Shown: positions 58,001 through 64,000 of the stretch, piece by piece
Layout: the number at the start of each line of letters is the position of its first letter
How positions within the stretch are numbered: the first letter of the stretch is position 1
Source: Phallusia mammillata
Lineage: Eukaryota; Chordata; Ascidiacea; Phlebobranchia; Ascidiidae
Length of the DNA stretch: 64,000 bases
Direction: 5' to 3'
Assembly: GCA_003260075.1 (NCBI GenBank)
Contig: QLIY01000548.1
Location: forward strand, 1 to 64,000
Made by a program: the position numbers and the translations under genes
The notes under the pieces: generated by a model
The model's input: the letters and a program-made list of their open reading frames with translations, nothing else
Databases searched by the model: none
Told to the model about the DNA's origin: nothing

Positions 58001-60437
58001 CGATCTCATTGAAAAATGTGCTGTATATAGTAATGGTAGATTAGTTGATACTGTAAATATGTCATTCACACATCCGTTGGGTTAAAATAACCTTTTTATT
58101 TAATAGTGGTGTAGTTGTTACTACCATGCACGAAATTTTACTTTACTCAATTAAAGTGTGTTTGGCACGCACAGAATAATGGCCTCTTGTACTATATAAA
58201 AAGTTACCGGGCCTCCCCCCCCCCGTGTAGGGAATTTACCGCGCATTTTTCGATCTCATTGAAAAATGTGCTATAGTAATGGTAGATTAGTTGATATTGT
58301 AAATATGTCATCCACACATCCGTTGGCTTAAATTATCCATTTTATTTAGTAGTGGTGTAGCTGTTACTACCATGTATAGATCAGGGGGGTGCAATCCCCT
58401 ATTGAAAAAAGGTTGTGCGACTCATATAGGCTTTTTCGATTTTAATTTAACGTGGCCCGCTAAACCATTTTAGTGCTAGCGTTACCAGGCCTTTCGTCTA
58501 ATCAAGTTAATTGTATGTATTATTAATAAATGCGTGTCGATGGACTTCATTTAAATCAGTCCCCCCCCCCTAAAGTTTACCGGTCCGCAAACTTTAAAGG
58601 TTGAGAACCACTGATTTAAATAGTAAATCGATTTTGTGACTCGGTAACCACCCTGCTACATACTGAAGACCTAAAAATGTTTTGTATTTTAAAATCTTTG
58701 GAGGCCTTTTTCGTCGTGTTAACGTGAAACATGTTGTCCCTTTTGAAGCTTTGTTTAACTAAACGAAAGTTTTTAATCCTGCTTTAAAACAGCGTTGTTA
58801 TTACAGCTTCTACTCAAACCAGAAGAAGACTTTGGAAATTAACCCAAGACATCCTCTGATCAAAACCCTCTTGGACAAAGTTGAGGTAGGTCTCTTGAAA
58901 TTATTAAAATTTATCACAAACGAAAATCATAAATATCTATACAATCCGCTTTCTACAACCTTGAGATTTGTTTCTTATAACAAACTGCCATTGAAACAAA
59001 AAGATACAAGGCAGTTTTTGAGTGTAAAACATCACGGCATTTCTACAGTTTCTATTGTCATGGCTTGTATCTTTTTGCGAAGAATATTTATAACTATGCG
59101 TTGTGTAATTAAAAAAAACTTTGTTTTGCTCACAGACGGACGAAGAAGACGCCCAGGCTTTGCAGATCGCCGATGTGATGTTCGATACCGCTGTACTAAG
59201 ATCTGGATACACGCTTAAGGATACTGTAGACTTCTCCAAGCGAGTCCTCGATATGCTTTACAAGAACCTTAACATCGATGCAGACACACCGGTGAGTGGA
59301 AAGGGTCACAAACCGTTGACATTTGTAAAAGAACTAATAAATTTTAGGAAGTACATACGTATATTTGTGGTACATTGGAGCTTTTTATGTGGTTCGCGCT
59401 AGAAGCCTTATCAAAATCAGTTTGACTCGGTTTAGTTAGATTAAGAATTAAAATAGTTTGCTGTTTAGTAGACTGAAAAGCGACAACGCTTTTCTCTTCC
59501 ACTTTATGGCATTTTCATTTATTGTTGTTGTGTAGATTGAAGAGGAGCCAGAGGATGAAGAACCCGAAGAAGAAGAAGAAGAGGAAGTTGAAACTGATGA
59601 AGATGACGAAGAAGAGGAAGCAGGTGAAGATGAAGGAGAAGTTGAGGAGCCAGAGGCAGAAGCTGAAGAACAAGCTGAAGAGGTGGGTGCAAAAATATGT
59701 TACAAATATCTGATTTAAATTAAGTAAATTTGTTTTGTCTGTATCGATTTCGGTAGACCTACCCCCCCCCCCCACACGGTTTGCTAAATACCGATGGAGG
59801 GCGTAAAGAGCGCAGCTATTTTAAAACGCAGTGAAACTGGGATTGGGTTAGGGACTAAATTTAACATAAACGACTAGGTTTAGGTTAATTTTATTGTTAC
59901 TATTAACATTAAACCTCCGACTAACCCTAATAGCTCTAACCGCCAGCATTTTGTACACAAAGTGCACATAAAATGTTTGAGTGCGCCACCTACCGGAATT
60001 TAGCAAACCTGCGTGCAGTGAGTTCCTGTGTTAGTAGTTTTACCATCGATTTCCATATTCCACTAACGCAGTGGTTCCCAACATTTTTCGACGAATTCCT
60101 CCCTTTCAAAGTATATAGTAGATGCTAACCATACAAAGCTTATTTAAAATTGGGTATTATATCAACTTCACAGGTCATTTTCCCAGAGCTTAAGTGTATA
60201 TTTACAAACCACATGTAAAAGATTAAGAAGTTAATTCTTCCCCGGTTGGGAATCACTGCACTACAACAGGGACTAAATTGCAATTTACATTTAATTGTCC
60301 TTAAATTCCAACTTAGTCCTTTGTCAGTAAATCTCTTGGGTTTTAATAATTTTAAATTTAGATTTTAAAACGCCTATACTTTTATGCAACATTGTCATAA
60401 TATTGTCGTTTGTTTTCAGTCCCACGACGAATTATAA
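49095..60437 (+). CDS. HSP90B1: Endoplasmin (GRP94), ER Hsp90, with paired exons
   Basis: Nineteen canonical exons join in frame to 821 residues: 49095-49146, 49303-49420, 49491-49632, 50124-50240, 50497-50695, 51124-51314, 51910-52059, 52723-52884, 53203-53340, 54580-54657, 55282-55445, 55775-55946, 56910-57155, 57412-57482, 57782-57847, 58807-58885, 59136-59291, 59536-59682 and 60420-60437. A signal peptide ([13 protein letters not shown]) is followed by the ATPase domain ([38 protein letters not shown]), an acidic linker, the middle domain ([17 protein letters not shown]) and the dimerisation domain. A Glu-rich tail ends in SHDEL, a retrieval signal. The protein folds secreted and membrane clients in the ER lumen. 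Three extra exons homologous to exons 9, 10 and 15 lie beside them and are listed separately. Several introns are inflated by unmerged contig copies. Confidence 0.97.
49592..50170. repeat. Unmerged copies with partial HSP90B1 exons 3 and 4
   Basis: Segment 49592-49871 recurs at 49882-50170 around exactly ten C (49872-49881). The first copy ends in a truncated exon 4 and the second begins inside a truncated exon 3. Neither fragment is a real extra exon. Confidence 0.85.
50323..50505. repeat. Copies around C10 with a mobile-element end
   Basis: Segment 50323-50385 recurs at 50442-50505 (acceptor of HSP90B1 exon 5). Between them are ten C (50386-50395) and about 45 bp ending ATGTGCTAAGCCACCCTTCT, shared with 16604-16645. 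Confidence 0.7.
51650..51878. repeat. Unmerged copies around C12
   Basis: Segment 51650-51757 recurs at 51770-51878 in HSP90B1 intron 6. The 12 C (51758-51769) include two flank bases. Confidence 0.8.
52431..52679. repeat. Unmerged copies around C10
   Basis: Segment 52431-52549 recurs at 52560-52679 in HSP90B1 intron 7, around exactly ten C (52550-52559). Confidence 0.8.
53498..53632 (+). CDS. HSP90B1: HSP90B1 alternative exon 9b
   Basis: This 45-codon exon is bounded by an acceptor with a strong pyrimidine tract (CTCTTTTCTGTG upstream of GAGAAAG) and a good donor (GTAGAT). It starts and ends in phase 0, like canonical exon 9a (53203-53340, 46 codons). About 28 of 45 residues are shared, including [12 protein letters not shown], the AP and MF of the loop, YG and KK. 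Differences concentrate in the loop ([13 protein letters not shown] against [13 protein letters not shown]). In cytosolic Hsp90 the equivalent middle-domain segment includes the src loop, which contacts clients. The variant residues and its full set of conserved positions argue against a decayed copy. Confidence 0.88.
54247..54324 (+). CDS. HSP90B1: HSP90B1 alternative exon 10a
   Basis: A 26-codon exon (acceptor AATTTATAG, donor GTGAGT, phase 0 at both ends) homologous to canonical exon 10b (54580-54657, also 26 codons). Both encode [10 protein letters not shown]; six of 26 residues differ (L/M, M/F, R/Q, V/M, S/K, H/K). 10a is the more divergent from vertebrate GRP94. With 9b it lies between the two canonical exons (order 9a, 9b, 10a, 10b). 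Confidence 0.88.
54366..54606. repeat. Unmerged copies around a single N
   Basis: Segment 54366-54485 recurs at 54487-54606 around one N at 54486. The first copy carries a truncated exon 10b start. This is the same arrangement as at the C runs, but with an explicit unknown base. Confidence 0.9.
55945..56090. repeat. Copies around C10 at the HSP90B1 exon 12 donor
   Basis: Segment 55945-56012 recurs at 56023-56090 around exactly ten C (56013-56022). Confidence 0.8.
56338..57250. repeat. Broken allelic copy of HSP90B1 exon 13
   Basis: 56338-56570 matches 56701-56930, and 56582-56690 matches about 57143-57250. Between the two fragments 11 C (56571-56581) stand where the intact copy has over 200 bp of exon 13. 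A further ten C (56691-56700) join the broken copy to the intact one. Confidence 0.85.
57898..57951 (+). CDS. HSP90B1: HSP90B1 alternative exon 15b
   Basis: An 18-codon exon (acceptor CGCACAG, donor GTGAGT) homologous to canonical exon 15a (57782-57847, 22 codons). Both start in phase 2 and end in phase 2, so either joins exons 14 and 16 in frame. 15a reads [15 protein letters not shown]; 15b reads [15 protein letters not shown]. This is the amphipathic C-terminal-domain helix whose exposed hydrophobic residues touch clients in Hsp90s. The intron between 15a and 15b would be only 50 nt, which should hinder joining the two and favour exclusive use. Confidence 0.88.
57975..58380. repeat. Unmerged copies around C10
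   Basis: Segment 57975 onward recurs from 58225 to about 58380 in HSP90B1 intron 15. Exactly ten C (58215-58224) lie between. Confidence 0.8.
58557..58613. mobile_element. hAT-type element with interior lost at a C10 run
   Basis: A perfect 8-bp duplication ATTTAAAT (58549-58556 and 58614-58621) brackets CAGT at the left, exactly ten C (58561-58570), and a right end whose inverse reads CAGTGGTTCTCAACC. Only 43 bp of the right end remain. Confidence 0.85.
59778..60009. mobile_element. TIR miniature element in the last HSP90B1 intron
   Basis: The left end GGTTTGCTAAATACCGATGG and the inverted right end GGTTTGCTAAATTCCGGTAG are matching inverted repeats of about 27 bp. There is no coding capacity. 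A C run (59762-59773) abuts the left end, so the target duplication cannot be read. Confidence 0.7.
60069..60258. mobile_element. hAT-type MITE in the last HSP90B1 intron
   Basis: Ends CAGTGGTTCCCAAC and, inverted, CAGTGATTCCCAACC. The flanking CACTAACG and CACTACAA share the first five of eight bases. Same family as 23469 and 25593. Confidence 0.7.
60420..60437 (+). CDS. HSP90B1: HSP90B1 terminal micro-exon encoding the HDEL signal
   Basis: The last exon has five coding codons, SHDEL, then TAA. The acceptor is TTGTTTTCAG. HDEL is read by KDEL receptors; vertebrate GRP94 uses KDEL. Retention of the preceding intron would give a tail ending about 11 residues later, without the signal. Confidence 0.93.
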   Translation, partial: SHDEL

Positions 60438-63400
60438 AAACCGACCAACATCGACAAAATGCAATCAACCGAGACCGACCTATTTGTCACGTGACCCGTC
60501 TTGCGCTGGACGACACCTGGCGGTCAAAAAAACTCTTCATGCTCTTGCCCTAAAACGTACAGAAAACATCTTGAAACCGATTCTACCCTTGTGCTAATTT
60601 ATTCGCTCTATAGTAAATCTATTACGTTCGCGTTTTTGTGGTTTCGTCTCTGATTATTATTCATGTTTAGGTAGAATTTATATTTCCCCACTTCTAGCTG
60701 TGACATGTGTAATACATTGACCGCCTAAAGCACAAATTATGTTCCGTACAGTTTTTTTTTCCTTTTTTCAGTAACTCAGTGGCAAAAACTTGTTTTTGGG
60801 TGGAAATCTTATGAATTTTTGGTGACCTTTAGTGTAAATTTGGACTCGTTTAAATTTTTGATTGTGCCCCCTATTTCCCTTTTGGTCGACCCTGCAACGA
60901 GATTCAGTATGTGAAGCTTACTCGTTTGACCCCGAAGCTGTCAAGTATTACCCCCTCGCCCCCGTTCCCCACTTATCCCTCACAATAAACGTGTTGTGTT
61001 TACCACGGCGTTATACTTTTTGTTGCAAAAAGAGTAGCCTACAGAGAAATTTAGCTGTTCGAATAGCAGCATCAATAAATAAGTATTGGAAACAAAATAG
61101 CGGTAAAATTATTTGGATTCGCCAAAAAAATTAGGGAAAATTTTGTCTGCAATGGTGCTAAGTTGTTAGCTGTTAAACTCTTGCAGAAAGTTTTTGTTGA
61201 GAACAATGAAGTCAAAATCTGCTGGTAATTGTATACTTGCACCTGCACGCGAAAAATAAAACTGGTAACCAAATATATGACCGATAAAAAAATGTAAAAC
61301 AGTAAAAATACAAATTTACGATATGCCGATAATTATATTCCCTGATCAGTTTCGTTAGTGCATGAAATTGCAACATGATTTTCGCATTAAAGTGGCCTAT
61401 TGTCAAATTGTTCGCAATTACAAATACCATGTAGAAGCACTCTTTTTCAGTGCAATTTAAGGATCTTTCGAAACTGAGGCAATAACGGCATAATTAGCGA
61501 ATTGTTATGGGAAACAGCCCACCTAAACTTAACAAAATAATGGATGTTGTTGTAGCCTACTATCTACAATAGTAAAAGAGATTCGTCGAATAGCCTGCGC
61601 AAGACATACCAAAGTATTTAATAAAGGGAGACAACAACACAAGCGAAGTTGCGTAACAACCGACCAACTTCGTCATCCGCTCTCCGATATTTGAAATATG
61701 ATCTCGGCCAAGAGAGAAAAAAGTGGTGAGCGTCATCAGAGAGTTCGTTTTGAAGAATTCAGTACGTCACAGTTGATGCGAGGTGCGTCACAGCACGTCA
61801 CACACGAAGGACCAGTGTTAAGCGTTTCAAAACAAGCGCAACGTTACTTGAGTTTCAATTGAGCTGTGGTCTGGTGCTTTCGCGAGAAGTCAGCTCTTTT
61901 TTCACTTTGTGCCTAGGTTTCATTTGCTGCCTTCTGAAAAAGGTGCGACATGCTTCGTTGGTCTCAATAGCTTGACTGAAAAGGTCCACTTACGAAAAAG
62001 GCCTTCTGCTTGACAAACCTGCACAGTCGCGATAAAAGCCTTCAAGTGAGGTTGTAACTTTTACTGCTTTTGCTGGCGGCTCGTTAATACCGAGAGCAAG
62101 ATTTTTGCAACCCAAATAAAGATAAATTTGAATTATTCATGTTTTACGTTCGCAGGCGAAAAATCGACGAGCGTTTCTATCCCAGACGAAAAAATTGTGT
62201 TGTGATTAATACTATTTGTTTATCTGATTAGCATTTGTTTTTTCCGCAACTGTTGCACAGAAGGTCGGCACCAATATTCCAGGCAACCAATACAAAAAGG
62301 TAACTGTTTTCGAAATTGGATTTAGGACTATGGCTTCAGGGCATTTTATGTCCGTATTATCTCAGCACTATTGTGTGGACGTTATCTGAAGCTACGGGGA
62401 TATGAGCGATTCGTTGAAAGCAAGGCTGCAAAAACAACATTTTATGTTTGCTCTGTGGCACGGTTTTCAATGCCCAGTTAAAACACCGCCCGCGGGACTC
62501 CATTACCGATTTGTGAAAAAAATTAAGCCAGGCTTGTCCGATTTTTATTTGCCGATAGCCAACGTAGGCCGCTGTTCAAATATGTACTTTCGAAATTATT
62601 TCGCGGGAACTCTTTCAATTCAAACCGGTGACTTGGAATACGACGCAAATGTTTGATTGTGTCGTCACTGCAGCGTTTGTTCAATTGACGTCAATATACG
62701 TAGGTTGTGCTCTTCGAGCAAGGTTCGGTTTTCGATGTGTCAGACAGATAACGAAGGCTGGGGTCTGCTGCTGCGATGCGAATGGTGCAGATTGACATGC
62801 TGACGCCGGGCGTAAACCGCTGGTGTGAAATCCTATGCTAGTTTAGCAAAGCTTGACCAGGATTAGTTTAAATGCTTGAAATTGAACATAAGGGTTGATT
62901 TGAATGAAACTAGTTCTTTGCAAAACCAATAAAACGAATAGTGATTTTAACTTGTAATGAAAGTTTGTTTGAATTTAATGCGCAATATTATATGTAGTTA
63001 ATGTTGCTTTGGCAACTGACGTTGTTGCTCAAATTAGAACAGGTCCAGACTTTATAAATGGTTGTATTAAGCAGGCACGCGACAGCAACTGCAAACATAC
63101 TACAGAAAACGTATGTCATGCTACGAGCATCAGAAATTTTGACAGCGGCTTTTTAAAGCAGTTACCGACCAAAACAAAAACGCAAGTGTACTTAAAAAAA
63201 TAACTGAAGGGTTGTCTGTAATCGGATCGCTCCCTCTTGTATAGCCGGGCTACTTGAATCTACTTTTCCTATCAGTTTATTGATCATTGACGCACGAACG
63301 CCTTCTGCCTCTCTAGCTTTCATCATTTGCCAAGCTAGGTTAGGTCGGACTGAATCTGTGTACGCGCCGTTATTGAGTGCAGGCAGAGCTCGTAGCTCAT

Positions 63401-63460
63401 ATTACGATTGACATCCGGTGACTAGAAGTGCGAGGCCACTTGTAAATATCGTAGTGTAGC
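60438..63460. other. HSP90B1 3' region and PKA-R upstream region
   Basis: AATAAA at 60984-60989 is a good polyadenylation signal for HSP90B1. No gene is supportable further right; the open frame at 62402-62656 matches nothing known to me. Three CGTCAC half-sites cluster at about 61764-61803 and a 12-bp palindrome ATTGACGTCAAT lies at 62684-62695. Confidence 0.5.
62684..62695. promoter_or_regulatory. CRE palindrome upstream of a PKA subunit gene
   Basis: ATTGACGTCAAT contains the full cAMP-response palindrome TGACGTCA, about 770 bp upstream of the PKA regulatory subunit start. Function is inferred. Confidence 0.35.
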
Positions 63461-64000
63461 ATGGCTGATGTCCCAGTGCCGCCAGGACTGCACGATTTGT
63501 TACAGGTATTGAAGCAATATATGTGTAGTTTGTTAGGTGTTGTGTATTGGTTAATATATATTATTCTTGTATTTGCCTCTGTTGTATGACATGGTAACAA
63601 TCATAGTTTTAAGTTACATATGTATTGATATACTTTTACAATATTTCTAACACATATGAATAGTGTTTAGGATATGTTAATTAACCTGATAATAACTAGG
63701 CAGGCCCATATGGAATAAAAGTGACTGCTTATCTGATGAAATGTACAACAAAATAAAGCATGTCCATTTTGCTTTACTTTTAGCCATTCTGATTATAATC
63801 AAGTGAATTTTGACACATGTTAGTTATTCCTAAGAATGTTTTTTGTCCTTAAAATTTAGTGTGAACAAAAAGTACACATGTGTTTTTGATGTGTATATAT
63901 TTTATGTAAAGCAAAACATTATTGATCTATATTTTTTGCAGGGATTTGTTGTGAATGTGTTACGCCATCAACCAAGTGATCTTGTCGAATTTGCAGCTCA
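63461..64000 (+). CDS. PRKAR2: PKA type II regulatory subunit, 5' part (partial)
   Basis: Two exons are visible, 63461-63505 and 63942 to beyond the right edge, joined in phase 0. The N-terminus reads MADVPVPPGLHDLLQ, then GFVVNVLRHQPSDLVEFAA. This is the RII dimerisation/docking domain: the IPPGL-like start, the LLQGF helix and the QP-DLVEFA helix. It pairs two R subunits and binds A-kinase anchoring proteins. The cyclic-nucleotide domains lie outside the window. A ropporin or other RIIa-domain protein has a similar N-terminus, but the order of residues fits the PKA subunit best. Confidence 0.85.

Noticed and set aside
62402..62656. 84-codon open frame before the PKA subunit gene
   Set aside because: No similarity recognised and no supporting splice sites; kept as intergenic.
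1..64000. CRISPR arrays, bacterial operons or phage elements
   Set aside because: The gene content is animal; no spaced direct repeats of the right size were seen.

Overview
The window is eukaryotic and animal: intron-rich genes with GT-AG introns, AT-rich intergenic DNA, and clear orthologues of animal genes. Small gene spacing, short introns, hAT-type miniature elements and about 2% divergence between unmerged allele copies fit a tunicate of the Ciona type. The species cannot be proved from the sequence alone.

Layout. (1) 202-12289, minus: 5' part of a NUAK-family kinase gene running off the left edge, with a first intron of about 10 kb. (2) 15176-22819, plus: an 11-exon gene for a Brambleberry/Kar5-type nuclear-envelope fusion protein. 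A two-exon FAM184-like coiled-coil gene (19219-20773, minus) lies inside its largest intron. (3) 23999-29617, minus: complete DNAJC2 (Zuotin/MPP11), 12 exons. (4) 30518-35029, plus: AGL, glycogen debranching enzyme, as one uninterrupted 4.5-kb coding exon, head-to-head with DNAJC2. (5) 36173-38281, plus: TMBIM4 (Lifeguard-4). (6) 42026-44577, plus: an unrecognised Ser-rich coiled-coil protein, 8 exons. (7) 44953-45085: a tiny retroelement remnant carrying a hammerhead ribozyme core. (8) 45205-47974, minus: MORN5. (9) 49095-60437, plus: HSP90B1/endoplasmin (GRP94), head-to-head with MORN5, with a perfect ER stress element in the shared upstream region. (10) 63461 to the right edge, plus: first two exons of a PKA type II regulatory subunit gene.

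Main biological result. The endoplasmin gene carries three tandem pairs of homologous, phase-matched exons: 53203-53340/53498-53632, 54247-54324/54580-54657 and 57782-57847/57898-57951. They encode the middle-domain strand-loop region, the following strand-helix segment and the amphipathic client-binding helix of the C-terminal domain. If used alternatively, one gene would make ER Hsp90 isoforms that differ at substrate-contact surfaces and share the ATPase core and the HDEL retrieval signal. A second result is an intact hammerhead core on the minus strand at 44987-45043, inside a 109-bp element bounded by a perfect 12-bp direct repeat, as expected of a Penelope-like remnant. A third is an inverted ~105-bp copy of the last exon of the Brambleberry-type gene lying in the intron of its nested antisense gene.

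Assembly caveat. There are 26 runs of 10 or more C, always C on the plus strand and 15 of them exactly ten long. Most separate two near-identical direct copies of 50-550 bp, and in several cases the C run replaces sequence present in the other copy. These behave as gap placeholders between unmerged allelic contigs, not as biological poly-C. The many local tandem duplications, including partial exon copies, should be read that way.
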